DNA of 64,000 nt from JAWLCA01 sp041687395 (GTDB lineage: Bacteria; Pseudomonadota; Alphaproteobacteria; Rhodobacterales; Rhodobacteraceae): positions 62,001-126,000 of the forward strand of contig JAWLCA010000004.1 of NCBI GenBank assembly GCA_041687395.1, written 5' to 3'. This document shows positions 19,661 to 36,050 of this stretch, piece by piece. Both the position numbers and the translations under genes were made by a program. Below the pieces are notes generated by a model. That model searched no databases. It saw nothing but the letters and a program-made list of their open reading frames with translations, and had not been told where the DNA came from. Within the stretch, counting starts at the first letter, position 1; each line of letters starts with the position of its first letter.

Positions 19661-20548
19661 TCACCCCGGCTGGGCAGCGGCACGCGCGCGCTGGCGTTCG
19701 CGGTAAAAGGTGAACAAGCCCGTCGTGACAATGATTGCGGCCCCAAGCAGGGTAAGGGCATCGGGCCAGTCGCCGAAGACGCTCAGCCCCAGGACGAGCG
19801 CCCAGATGAGGCCGGTGTACCGGAACGGGGCCACGAACCCCACATCGCCCGCCCGCATGGCCAGAACGGCCAGCAGGTAGCCCCCAAGCACGAAGAACGT
19901 GGCACCGGCAAGCTGCCACATTCCGGCGGCCGAGGGCATCGCCCAGGTCTCTGCCATCGAGACCAGCGCCGAGAACGCCATGACGCCCACCGCCGCGAAG
20001 AAAGCGACCGTGACCGATGGCACCGAGGCGCTGAGCCGACGCGTTGCGATGTCACGCAACGTCACACAACCCACCGAGATCAGCGCCATGACCGAGTAGA
20101 CATTGAACCCTTCGGTCCCTGGACGGACGATGAGCAGCACGCCCGAGAAGCCGATGAGAATCGCCACCATGCGCCTCCACCCCACCGCCTGGCCCAGGAA
20201 CACCGCGCCCGCCAGCGTCACCGTGAGGGGCAGCGCCTGAAGGATGGCGGTCACATTGGCGAGCGGCATGTGGAAAAGTGCGGTAAGAAAGAAGAACGCG
20301 GCCGCGATCTCGCCAACGGTGCGTAGCCCGATCAGCCACCAGTCGGCACGCGAATAGCTGAACCGCAGCAGGCCCAGCCGATGGGTGATAAGGCCCAGCG
20401 CAAGCGTCGTGCCGATCCCGCGGATGAACAGCGCCTGGAAAAGGGGCAGTTCATCGGACAGCAGCTTCATGCAGGCGTCGTTCAAGGTGAAGGCCGCCAT
20501 CGCGGCCATCATCATCAGCGCGCCACGCGCATTGTCGCTCAACGCCAT
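19661..20548 (-). CDS. EamA/DMT-family transporter
   Basis: This 295-residue inner-membrane protein has about ten hydrophobic segments arranged as two EamA repeats (roughly 10-140 and 155-285). Motifs include FIRGIGTTLALG and PFRYTGLIWALVLGLSVFGDWPD. The family exports or imports small metabolites; the substrate cannot be told from sequence. It sits between rpoC (124 bp upstream, behind a stem-loop) and rpsL, an unusual guest in a translation/transcription super-cluster. It could be transcribed by readthrough from rpoC. Confidence 0.85.
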   Translation of the reverse strand: MALSDNARGALMMMAAMAAFTLNDACMKLLSDELPLFQALFIRGIGTTLALGLITHRLGLLRFSYSRADWWLIGLRTVGEIAAAFFFLTALFHMPLANVTAILQALPLTVTLAGAVFLGQAVGWRRMVAILIGFSGVLLIVRPGTEGFNVYSVMALISVGCVTLRDIATRRLSASVPSVTVAFFAAVGVMAFSALVSMAETWAMPSAAGMWQLAGATFFVLGGYLLAVLAMRAGDVGFVAPFRYTGLIWALVLGLSVFGDWPDALTLLGAAIIVTTGLFTFYRERQRARAAAQPG

Positions 20549-20618
20549 ATCCTTAACCCGTGCAGCGCCCTCTCAGCCATAGGGCCGCGCCAATGAAAGG
20601 GCAAGGCTGGCAGTAAAA

Positions 20619-20658
20619 TGAAGACGGGCCCGCCTGACTGGCGGGCCCGTTCACTTCA
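20619..20658 (-). terminator. Stem-loop/terminator downstream of rpoC
   Basis: ACGGGCCCGCC (20624-20634) and GGCGGGCCCGT (20640-20650) form an 11-bp stem with a 5-nt loop, extended by a weak TGAAG/CTTCA pairing. It begins about 15 nt after the rpoC stop. On the transcribed strand the stem is followed by CTTCATTTTAC, a modest U-rich tail, so it is probably a partial or complete terminator of the rif operon. Confidence 0.65.
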
Positions 20659-20672
20659 AGTCATGTAGCCGA

Positions 20673-24917
<4,245 letters not shown>

Positions 24918-24977
24918 CTTCAAATCCTTGAATCGGGGCGGGGGGCAGGCCGGGCAAACGCCCGGCCCGCGGGGGCC

Positions 24978-24999
24978 GTAGGGCGGGCTTCAGCCCGCC
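24978..24999. repeat. Single REP-like palindrome between rpoB and rpoC
   Basis: The unit GTAGGGCGGGC-TTCA-GCCCGCC folds as a 7-bp GC stem (24982-24988 with 24993-24999) closed by TTCA. Its left border GTAG and overall form match the two units between fusA and tuf1, with the stem differing by a compensated base pair. It lies 8 bp beyond the rpoB stop codon. Confidence 0.6.
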
Positions 25000-25005
25000 A
25001 TTCGG

Positions 25006-29139
<4,134 letters not shown>

Positions 29140-29279
29140 GCTGATGGTCACCTTTCATCTTTTCGCAGACGCGCACACCGTCGGGCCACGGCGGCACATC
29201 CCACGCGAAACGGGGGGCGGGTTCAATTCCTGCGGATCGTCCCACCGATCCGCGCCCGAACCCGACACCTGCCCATGAC

Positions 29280-29344
29280 GGGGCTCTGAAACAAAGCCCC
29301 CTCCAAGACAGGTTGGCTGGACCCGAGGCCTCTCGGGTCCAGCC
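29280..29344 (-). promoter_or_regulatory. Stem-loops in the rplL-rpoB intergenic leader
   Basis: A perfect 12-bp stem (29315-29326 GGCTGGACCCGA; 29333-29344) with loop GGCCTC lies 45 nt after the rplL stop. A smaller stem GGGGCT/AGCCCC (29280-29285, 29295-29300) follows. The position corresponds to the E. coli rplL-rpoB attenuator/RNase III region. No strong U-tract follows, so partial attenuation or processing is more plausible than full termination. Confidence 0.55.
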
Positions 29345-29389
29345 GGTCTCAGTTCGTGCGGCGTGCGCTTCCACGCGCGCCGATCACGA

Positions 29390-29770
29390 TCACTTCAGTT
29401 CGACCTTGGCACCGGCTGCTTCCAGCTTGGCCTTGATCTCTTCGGCTTCGGCCTTGCCAGCCTGCTCTTTCACCTTGCCACCGGCTTCGACCAGGTCCTT
29501 GGCTTCCTTCAGGCCCAGACCAGTGATCGCGCGCACTTCCTTGATCACGTTGATCTTCTGCGCGCCAGCCTCGACCAGGACGACGTCGAATTCGGTCTGC
29601 TCTTCGGCAACCGCACCGGCTTCAGCGCCGGCTGCGGGGCCGGCCATCATGACGGCGCCGCCTGCTGCGGGCTCGATGCCGTATTCGTCCTTCAGGATTT
29701 GCTTCAGTTCCTGCGCCTGCAGAAGCGTGAGGTTCACGATTTCTTCGGCGAGTTTTTTCAGATCAGCCAT
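29390..29770 (-). CDS. rplL: 50S ribosomal protein L7/L12
   Basis: It has 126 residues. The N-terminal dimerisation domain (MADLKKLAEEIVNLTLLQAQELKQIL), an Ala/Gly-rich hinge (about 35-55) and the factor-binding C-terminal domain (EFDVVLVEAGAQKINVIKEVRAITGLGLKEAKDLV) are clear. It forms the multi-copy stalk with L10 (rplJ, 73 bp upstream) and recruits EF-Tu and EF-G. Confidence 0.98.
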   Translation of the reverse strand: MADLKKLAEEIVNLTLLQAQELKQILKDEYGIEPAAGGAVMMAGPAAGAEAGAVAEEQTEFDVVLVEAGAQKINVIKEVRAITGLGLKEAKDLVEAGGKVKEQAGKAEAEEIKAKLEAAGAKVELK

Positions 29771-29843
29771 TTCAGTTTTCCATTCGATTCAGATGGGGTC
29801 CAACATGGGCGCATGCAACGCACCACGACGACAGTTCGGTTGC

Positions 29844-30359
29844 TCAGGCGGCTTGCCGCTCCTCGATCGTGCTGAGGATACCCGCGATGTTCGATGCAGG
29901 CGCGCCAATGGCCCCGGCGATGTTGCTGGCCGGTGCACCGATGCACGCCACGATCGAAGCGATGAGCTCCTCGCGCGACGGCATGGATGCGACAGCCTTG
30001 ACACCATTGGGGTCCAGTGCCGCACTGCCCATCGCCCCGCCAAGGATCACGAACTTGTCGTTCGTCTTGGCATAGGCGTCCGCGACCTTCGCTGCTGCGA
30101 CAGGATCCTCGGAATAGGCCAGCACGGTCATGCCCGTCAGCAGGTTGCCGATGCTTTCGCAGGGCTGACCTTCAAGGGCGATCTTGGCGAGCTTGTTCTT
30201 GGCAACGCGGACAGACCCCCCGGCTTCGCGCATCTGCGCACGAAGGGCCTGCATCTGTGCAACTGTCATGCCTTCGTAATGAGCTACGACGACCACGCCA
30301 GAGCTTTCGAAGATCTGGCCGAGTTCCTCGACCACTTTCTCTTTCTGGGCTCTATCCAC
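29844..30359 (-). CDS. rplJ: 50S ribosomal protein L10
   Basis: It has 171 residues beginning MDRAQKEKVVEELGQIFESS from a GTG start at 30357-30359, with TTGGAG upstream. The N-terminal rRNA-binding domain includes GGSVRVAKNKLAKIAL; the C-terminal helix that binds L7/L12 dimers shows internal duplication (IGAPASNIAGAIGAPASNIAG). The 237-bp leader upstream holds several GC stems and is the expected site of L10-L12 autoregulation. Confidence 0.96.
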   Translation of the reverse strand: MDRAQKEKVVEELGQIFESSGVVVVAHYEGMTVAQMQALRAQMREAGGSVRVAKNKLAKIALEGQPCESIGNLLTGMTVLAYSEDPVAAAKVADAYAKTNDKFVILGGAMGSAALDPNGVKAVASMPSREELIASIVACIGAPASNIAGAIGAPASNIAGILSTIEERQAA

Positions 30360-30596
30360 AGTTTCACTCCAAGTATGGAGGGTTTCCCCTCCGGCTCATG
30401 TGTGCCACCCGGAAGGGCGGCGTTCGGGTCCGCGTGGTTCCCGAGGCCAGATCGCCCGGGGTCGCCCCCGGAATTCCGTCTCGTTCCCCATCTCGGGAAG
30501 GACATTAAGCCGGCGAACCGGCACCCTCCGTCTCGGACAGGACGGGGCGTCGCCGCCCCGCCATCCCGGCGTTACCGCCGGGAATCTCGTTCCGGC
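30360..30596 (-). promoter_or_regulatory. rplJL leader region with tandem stem-loops
   Basis: No ORF is credible in this 237-bp rplA-rplJ spacer. Two adjacent 7-bp GC hairpins lie near its upstream end: CGGGGCG/CGCCCCG (30543-30549, 30554-30560) and CCCGGCG/CGCCGGG (30565-30571, 30576-30582). Further CCGGGG/CCCCGG pairings lie around 30448-30470. In other bacteria L10-(L12) binds a leader RNA here; that role is inferred from position. Confidence 0.5.
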
Positions 30597-31295
30597 TCAG
30601 TTGCCGGTGGCCGACGCCAGATCGACGCTGACGCCCGGACCCATGGTCGAGGACAGCGAGACCTTGCGCATATAGGCGCCCTTGGCGCCCGTCGGCTTGG
30701 CCTTGGACACTGCATCGACGAAAGCGCGGATGTTCTCGACCAGCTTCTGCTCGTCGAAGGACACCTTGCCAACGCCGGCGTGAACCACTCCCGCCTTCTC
30801 GGCCTTGAACTGAACTTCGCCGCCCTTGGCGTTGCCCACGGCCTGCGCCACGTCCATCGTCACCGTACCGACCTTGGGGTTCGGCATCAGGTTGCGCGGG
30901 CCCAGGATCTTGCCCAGGCGGCCGACCAGCGGCATCATGTCCGGCGTGGCGATGCAGCGATCGAAATCGATCTTGCCGCCCTGAATGGCTTCCATCAGAT
31001 CCTCGGCACCGACGATGTCAGCCCCGGCTTCCTTGGCCTCGTCCGCCTTGGCGCCGCGGGCAAAGACCGCAACGCGGACATCCTTGCCGGTGCCGTTTGG
31101 CAGGCTGACCACACCACGGACCATCTGGTCGGCGTGGCGGGGATCGACGCCCAGGTTCATCGCGATCTCGACGGTTTCGTCAAACTTGGTCTTCGCCGCT
31201 TCCTTGATCAGCTTGACCGCCTCTTCGACCGTCACGTTCGCCTTGTCGGCGAAAAGCTCGCGCGCGGCGCGGCTGCGTTTTCCAACTTTTGCCAT
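30597..31295 (-). CDS. rplA: 50S ribosomal protein L1
   Basis: It has 232 residues with AVKLIKEAAKTKFDETVEIAMNLGVDPRHADQMVRGVVSLPNGTGK at the N-terminus and the second-domain block FDRCIATPDMMPLVGRLGKILGPRNLMPNPKVGT. L1 forms the mobile stalk that ejects E-site tRNA and, in E. coli, represses the L11 operon. It lies 4 bp after rplK. Confidence 0.98.
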   Translation of the reverse strand: MAKVGKRSRAARELFADKANVTVEEAVKLIKEAAKTKFDETVEIAMNLGVDPRHADQMVRGVVSLPNGTGKDVRVAVFARGAKADEAKEAGADIVGAEDLMEAIQGGKIDFDRCIATPDMMPLVGRLGKILGPRNLMPNPKVGTVTMDVAQAVGNAKGGEVQFKAEKAGVVHAGVGKVSFDEQKLVENIRAFVDAVSKAKPTGAKGAYMRKVSLSSTMGPGVSVDLASATGN

Positions 31296-31299
31296 CGCC

Positions 31300-31752
31300 T
31301 TACCCTTTCACCTCGATGCCCATCGACTTCGCCGAGCCGAGGATGATCTGCATCGCGCCTTCAACGTCCACGGCGCTGAGGTCCTTCATCTTGGCCTCGG
31401 CGATCTCGCGCACCTGCGCCACGGTCACGGTTCCCGCCACCTCGCGGCCCGGGGTCGCGGAGCCCTTGGCGCGGTTGCGCTTGCCCACGGGCTTGAGGCC
31501 GGCCGCCTTCTTCAGCATGAAGGACGCCGGCGGCGTCTTCAGTTCCATGCTGAACGACTTGTCCTGATAGTAGGTGATGATCACCGGAACCGGCGCGCCC
31601 TGCTCCATCTCCTGGGTGCGGGCGTTGAAGTCCTTGCAGAACTGCATGATGTTGATCCCGCGCTGACCCAGCGCGGGGCCGACGGGGGGCGACGGGTTCG
31701 CTTGCCCCGCCTTGACCTGCAGCTTGAGCTGCCCGACTACCTTCTTGGCCAT
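31300..31752 (-). CDS. rplK: 50S ribosomal protein L11
   Basis: It has 150 residues, MAKKVVGQLKLQVKAGQANPSPPVGPALGQRGINIMQFCKDFN, with the C-terminal rRNA-binding domain. L11 is at the GTPase-associated centre and is needed for RelA activation. It lies 102 bp downstream of nusG. Confidence 0.98.
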   Translation of the reverse strand: MAKKVVGQLKLQVKAGQANPSPPVGPALGQRGINIMQFCKDFNARTQEMEQGAPVPVIITYYQDKSFSMELKTPPASFMLKKAAGLKPVGKRNRAKGSATPGREVAGTVTVAQVREIAEAKMKDLSAVDVEGAMQIILGSAKSMGIEVKG

Positions 31753-31854
31753 TTGGCCTCTCCTTTGTCACCGCCCCGCGGATCGCGGGACCTTGGTTTA
31801 GTGGTCCGGTCCGTCACGGGCCGTGCCCGCGCTCGCCTCCCACGGGGGCGCACG

Positions 31855-32388
31855 TCAGCTGCCTTTCGACACCTGCGTGAATTCCAGTTCCACCGGCGTC
31901 GCGCGTCCGAAGATCGAAACCGTCACTTTCAGGCGGTTGTTGTCTTCGTCCACATCCTCGACCATGCCGGAAAAGCCTTCGAACGGGCCGTCGGTAACCT
32001 GCACCAACTCACCAATGTCAAAGCGGATCAGGTTCCGCGGCGCCGCCTCGCCCTCTTCGACGCGGTTCAGGATCGCGTTCACCTCGTCGTCGCGCATCGG
32101 CATCGGCTTGCCCTGCGGACCCAGAAAGCCGGTGACGCGGTTGATCGAGTTGATCAAATGGTAGCCGCGATTCGTCATTTCCATCCGCACCAGCACGTAG
32201 CCCGGCATGAAACGCCGCTCGCTCGTCACCTTCTTGCCGCGGCGCACCTCGAGGACTTCCTCGGTCGGCACCAGAACCTCCTCGATCTCGTCTTCGAGGT
32301 TCGCATCCTTCACGGCTTGCCGGATCTGTTCGGCGATCTTCTTCTCGAAATTCGAGAGAACACTCACCGAATACCAACGCTTCGCCAT
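31855..32388 (-). CDS. nusG: Transcription termination/antitermination protein NusG
   Basis: It has 177 residues. The NGN domain (about 1-115; AKRWYSVSVLSNFEKKIAEQIRQA; RRFMPGYVLVRMEMTNRGYHLI) is followed by the KOW domain (LVQVTDGPFEGFSGMVEDVD). NusG binds RNA polymerase, promotes Rho termination and couples to S10. It is separated from secE by 173 bp that contain a terminator-like hairpin, so it may have partly independent transcription. Confidence 0.97.
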   Translation of the reverse strand: MAKRWYSVSVLSNFEKKIAEQIRQAVKDANLEDEIEEVLVPTEEVLEVRRGKKVTSERRFMPGYVLVRMEMTNRGYHLINSINRVTGFLGPQGKPMPMRDDEVNAILNRVEEGEAAPRNLIRFDIGELVQVTDGPFEGFSGMVEDVDEDNNRLKVTVSIFGRATPVELEFTQVSKGS

Positions 32389-32465
32389 GCCTTCTCACCT
32401 TGCTCAGCCGACGCTAGCCCGTCGGAACCTTTTGTTTTCAGTCGCCTGCATCTTGTTCGCCGAAC

Positions 32466-32498
32466 AAAAAACAGCGCGCATGGCGAATCGATGCGCGC
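32466..32498 (-). terminator. Terminator-like hairpin between secE and nusG
   Basis: GCGCGCAT (32474-32481) pairs with ATGCGCGC (32491-32498) around a 9-nt loop. On the transcribed minus strand the stem is followed by TGTTTTTTG. This has all the parts of an intrinsic terminator but lies inside what is usually a secE-nusG operon, so it may act as an attenuator. Confidence 0.7.
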
Positions 32499-32561
32499 CG
32501 GTACTGTCGGAGTTGTCGTCCCCTTACAGACCTCGCGTCATGAATTCAAGGGCACATGGTC

Positions 32562-32759
32562 CTAGTTGAACAGACCCAGAAGCCCTGCCAGCCCGGTGCG
32601 GATCGCCCAGTCGACCAGAAAGAAGAAGATCGCGGTCAAGGTCGCCATCACGAAGACCATCACCGTGGTCAGCGTGACCTCACGCCGGTTCGGCCACACG
32701 ACCTTGGACACCTCTGCCCGTACCTGCTGAAGGAACTGAAGAGGGTTTGCCTTGGCCAT
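32562..32759 (-). CDS. secE: Preprotein translocase subunit SecE
   Basis: It has 65 residues with one C-terminal membrane helix (TTVMVFVMATLTAIFFFLVDWAIR) after an amphipathic N-terminus (PLQFLQQVRAEVSKVVWPNRREV), the minimal SecE form typical of alphaproteobacteria. It clamps SecY. It lies 74 bp downstream of the HtrA-like protease gene and 173 bp upstream of nusG. Confidence 0.96.
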   Translation of the reverse strand: MAKANPLQFLQQVRAEVSKVVWPNRREVTLTTVMVFVMATLTAIFFFLVDWAIRTGLAGLLGLFN

Positions 32760-32833
32760 GTTTCCGTCCCGGATTGCTCAATGGGCGGCAGATACGCTGC
32801 GCAGACGGGGAATTCAAGCCCGACCGGTCACGG

Positions 32834-34213
32834 CTACCGGAGCCGCAGCAACACCTGACGGCCATCACGGAGCAGCACGATCTCCCACTCGGGCGCCGGG
32901 CTGGACAGCAGCGCCGCGGCCTGCTCCGCAGCGTCGACGGTCAGGCCGTTCACGCCCAGCAGGATGTCCCCCGCCTGCAGCGCCCCCCGACCAGCCGCGG
33001 CGCTGGTAGAGACCACCACGACACCTTCGGCATCCAGGGGCAGGTTCAGATCCTCGATCAGGCGCGGGGTCAGATCGGACAGGGCGATACCCTGGAAGGG
33101 CGTCGCCCCGTTGACCTGAAACACCACGCTTTCGTCGCCGGGCGCTGCGATCAAGGTGATCGTGGCGCGGGTGGTCTCTTCTCCGCGACGCCAGACGATG
33201 TCGGCGCGCGCGCCCACGCCCAGGGCGGTCAACCGCGCCTCCAATTCAGCGCCGCTTCCGACGGGCTGGCCGCCCACCGACAGGATCAGATCGCCCGTGG
33301 CCATGCCGGCCGTGGCAAATGGGCTGGCCGGATGAAGTTGCGCGATCAGCACGCCTTCTGGCCGGTCAAGGCCCATGGCCTGCGCAAGCCCTGCATCCAC
33401 CGGCTGCACCGAGAGCCCGGACCAGGGGCCGATGAACCGGTCCTGTCCGGCCACGGCCTGGGCCACATACTGCCGCACGATGCTGGCAGGGATCGCGAAC
33501 CCGACCCCCTGCGACCCGCCAGAGCCAGACAGGATCGCCGTATTGATCCCCAGAAGTCGCCCCTGCATGTCGACCAGCGCCCCGCCGGAATTGCCCGGAT
33601 TGATCGCCGCGTCGGTCTGCAGGTAGTAGCCCGTCGCACGCCCACCCACGCGCATGCTGCGGGCAAGGCCCGAGATGATTCCGCTGGTCACCGTCTGGCC
33701 CACACCGAACGGGTTGCCGATGGCCAGAACCAGATCGCCGACCTCCACCGCCTCGCTGTCGGCGAATTCCAGAACCGGCAGGTCCGCGGCACCGTCCAGC
33801 CGGATCACCGCCAGATCGGCCTCGGCATCCGACAGCAGGATCCGGCCGGAGAATTCGCGGCGGTCGGCCAGAACCACGCGGATCTCGGTCGCATCGCCCA
33901 CCACGTGATGGTTCGACACCACGATCCCGTCGGCATCGACGATCACGCCAGATCCCAGAGAGTTCTGGATCCGCGGCACCGTCTGGTCGAAGCCGCTGAA
34001 AAAGTCGCGAAAGAAGGGGTCAAAATCAAAGGGGCTGACCCGTTCGGCCACGACGCGCGAGGCATAGATGTTCACCACCGCCGGCGCCGCCTCGCGCACC
34101 ACGGGCGCAAAGCTCATCGTGATCGCCTCGCGCGAGGGCGGAATCGTCTCTTCCGCCGCCGCCGGCGTGGCAAAGAGGCACGTCAGGCCAACGATCAGGA
34201 AAGGTCGCAGCAT
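32834..34213 (-). CDS. DegP/HtrA-like periplasmic serine protease with two PDZ domains
   Basis: It has 459 residues from the ATG at 34211-34213, with GAGG about nine bases upstream; longer reading frames run into the tRNA gene. A signal peptide (MLRPFLIVGLTCLFATPAAA, 1-20) is followed by a trypsin-like domain with the triad His103 (SNHHVVG), Asp133 (EADLAVIRL) and Ser209 (NPGNSGGAL). Two PDZ domains follow, from about 265 and 375. The family degrades or refolds damaged envelope proteins. It lies between tRNA-Trp and secE, splitting the usual trpT-secE neighbourhood. Confidence 0.93.
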   Translation of the reverse strand: MLRPFLIVGLTCLFATPAAAEETIPPSREAITMSFAPVVREAAPAVVNIYASRVVAERVSPFDFDPFFRDFFSGFDQTVPRIQNSLGSGVIVDADGIVVSNHHVVGDATEIRVVLADRREFSGRILLSDAEADLAVIRLDGAADLPVLEFADSEAVEVGDLVLAIGNPFGVGQTVTSGIISGLARSMRVGGRATGYYLQTDAAINPGNSGGALVDMQGRLLGINTAILSGSGGSQGVGFAIPASIVRQYVAQAVAGQDRFIGPWSGLSVQPVDAGLAQAMGLDRPEGVLIAQLHPASPFATAGMATGDLILSVGGQPVGSGAELEARLTALGVGARADIVWRRGEETTRATITLIAAPGDESVVFQVNGATPFQGIALSDLTPRLIEDLNLPLDAEGVVVVSTSAAAGRGALQAGDILLGVNGLTVDAAEQAAALLSSPAPEWEIVLLRDGRQVLLRLR

Positions 34214-34257
34214 GGATACACGGACCTCGATCAGGGGGCGTGGCGATCCGGGCGGCC

Positions 34258-34333
34258 TGGCAGGGGCAGAGGGACTCGAACCCCCGACCCTCGGTTTTGG
34301 AGACCGATGCTCTACCAACTGAGCTATACCCCT
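34258..34333 (-). tRNA. trpT: tRNA-Trp (anticodon CCA)
   Basis: The 76-nt cloverleaf includes an encoded 3' CCA (34260-34258). The acceptor stem AGGGGTA/TGCCCCT contains one wobble-type pair. The D arm is GCTCAGTTGGTAGAGC, the anticodon stem TCGGT/ACCGA with loop CTCCAAA gives anticodon CCA, and the T arm has GGGGGTTCGAGTCCCTC. It lies upstream of the HtrA gene on the same strand. A tRNA-Trp gene near secE-nusG is common in bacteria. Confidence 0.97.
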
Positions 34334-34370
34334 AGGCCTGCGCGGGGGTTACGGCAGCAGCGCGGTGAAA

Positions 34371-35372
34371 TCAAGGGCCATTGCGCGTATCGGACACGGG
34401 TGGCGGTGGCGGCTCGGCCACCTTGTACTGCGCCTCGACCTCTGACACCCGGTCGGGCACGAAGCGCTCCGAGAAACCCGCGATGAACGACCAGACCACC
34501 AGCAGCGCCAGATCCTTGCTTGGGCGAAAGACCTGACCGCCCTCGCCACCGAACAGCGCGTAGTCACGGCCGGGAAACAGCGCGCCCGACAGGACCTCTC
34601 CCATCATCAGGAAGTACAGGATCGCCGCGCCGATGGATCCGACCAGCAGCCGAACCGCCATGGCACCGCCACCGTATCCCTTGTCCATTTCATGCCATTT
34701 GAGTCGCGCCATGTCCCGCTGAAATACGCTGAGGCGCGAGAAATAAGCCCCGACGAAACCGAAGTAGATCACCAGGAACAATTCATGGATCCGCGGTTCC
34801 GCAGTCCGCATCCCGGCCTCATCGGCCCCCGCGAAACGCGGCAGATACCCCGCCAGCCAGTCCAGATAGCCGTTGGTGCGCAGAGAATAGTAGATCAGCA
34901 GGACAAGCGGCACGATCAGCAGGCTGATGCCCAGCCGCGTCAGACGCACCGCGACCTCGCCGCGCTTGGCGCGTTCCGCATGGCGATAGGAATAGCGCAC
35001 GAACATGTCTTCAAGCAGCGCCATTGCCACGGCGCGGCGTTTCTCGGTGGCGGTCGCGTCGTCACCCGTGATCGCCGCGAACCGCGTCCGGACCCCGTCC
35101 ACACCGGGAAGCTCCATGAGCTTGGCCTGAACCAGTTTGCGTTCCGTCTGCTCGCGCAGGCGCGTGTCGTCCAGCTTCAGGAACAGCCGGGCCTCGATCT
35201 CGTTCAGCTTGCCCCACATCTCGGCAAAGTCCGGGGCGCGCTTCCCGGCAAGCTGCGCGGACTCCTCTGCCAGCCTGTCGATGACCGCGTCCCCGCCGCT
35301 CGGCTGCAGCGTTTCGTACAGCAACAGCAGATTCGTCCGATAGGCTTTCCACCCGATGGGTTCGTCCGACAT
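34371..35372 (-). CDS. Multi-pass membrane protein of unknown function
   Basis: It has 333 residues from the ATG at 35370-35372 (MSDEPIGWKAYRTNLLLLYE), with AGGAACG upstream. The first ~145 residues are soluble and helical (PDFAEMWGKLNEIEARLFLKLDDTRL). Four hydrophobic segments follow, near 155-175, 205-225, 250-270 and 300-320. The C-terminal tail is Pro-rich. No family was recognised. It precedes tRNA-Trp by about 37 bp and is on the same strand as dedA, 78 bp downstream of it, so it may be cotranscribed. Confidence 0.75.
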   Translation of the reverse strand: MSDEPIGWKAYRTNLLLLYETLQPSGGDAVIDRLAEESAQLAGKRAPDFAEMWGKLNEIEARLFLKLDDTRLREQTERKLVQAKLMELPGVDGVRTRFAAITGDDATATEKRRAVAMALLEDMFVRYSYRHAERAKRGEVAVRLTRLGISLLIVPLVLLIYYSLRTNGYLDWLAGYLPRFAGADEAGMRTAEPRIHELFLVIYFGFVGAYFSRLSVFQRDMARLKWHEMDKGYGGGAMAVRLLVGSIGAAILYFLMMGEVLSGALFPGRDYALFGGEGGQVFRPSKDLALLVVWSFIAGFSERFVPDRVSEVEAQYKVAEPPPPPVSDTRNGP

Positions 35373-35450
35373 CACGCGTTCCTGCTGGCCTGCATCGTCG
35401 TCGCACCATACCCGACGGACCGAGTCGCACCAAGCATCCGGTCCAAGCCG

Positions 35451-36050
35451 TCAGTGCGACCTCGGTCGCCGGATCCGACCCCACAGGTAAAGGCCTAGCA
35501 GGACGGCCACCGTTCCGGCGGTCAGAAAACCCACCGCGTTTGTCGCAAGTTCGGCCAGCAGCGATACCTGGCTGGCAAAGCCGTAACCCAGGCCCACATA
35601 GGCCGCGACCCAGATCGCCTCGCCCACGGTGTCGTAGAAGGTGAACCGCGCGCGCCCCATGCCCAGCGCGCCGGCCAACACGTTGACGTAGGGGCCCAGC
35701 GGGCTCATCGCCCAGGTCGTGAAGAAGACACCGACGCCGCCCCAGCGGTCGATCATGCCGCGACCGCGCCCGACGAGCGCGGCGCGGCGCGGCGCGCGCT
35801 CCACCCGCTCGATCAGCGTCGGGCCGCCGAACCGGCCCAGATGATAACCGAGCTGATCGCCAAATATCGCGCCCGTCAGGGCCGAGGCGACGACTTGCCA
35901 GCCCACCAGATCGCCCGATGCGACAAAGGCGCCGCCCGCCAGCATGACGAAGGAACTGGGCACCGGCAGGGCCAGACAGGACAGGAAGGTGACGATGCCG
36001 ATGATCCCGATGCCGTAGGCCGAGACGAGGCCGAAGAGCAGGTCACTCAT
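35451..36050 (-). CDS. DedA-family membrane protein
   Basis: It has 199 residues from the ATG at 36048-36050 (MSDLLFGLVSAYGIGIIGIV). Several membrane segments are visible, with the DedA/SNARE-associated pattern FGDQLGYHLGRFGGP and FFTTWAMSPLGPYVNVLAGALGMGRARFTFYD. DedA proteins are linked to phospholipid flipping and membrane homeostasis. The gene overlaps the upstream small ORF by 8 bp, indicating coupled translation. Confidence 0.88.
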   Translation of the reverse strand: MSDLLFGLVSAYGIGIIGIVTFLSCLALPVPSSFVMLAGGAFVASGDLVGWQVVASALTGAIFGDQLGYHLGRFGGPTLIERVERAPRRAALVGRGRGMIDRWGGVGVFFTTWAMSPLGPYVNVLAGALGMGRARFTFYDTVGEAIWVAAYVGLGYGFASQVSLLAELATNAVGFLTAGTVAVLLGLYLWGRIRRPRSH

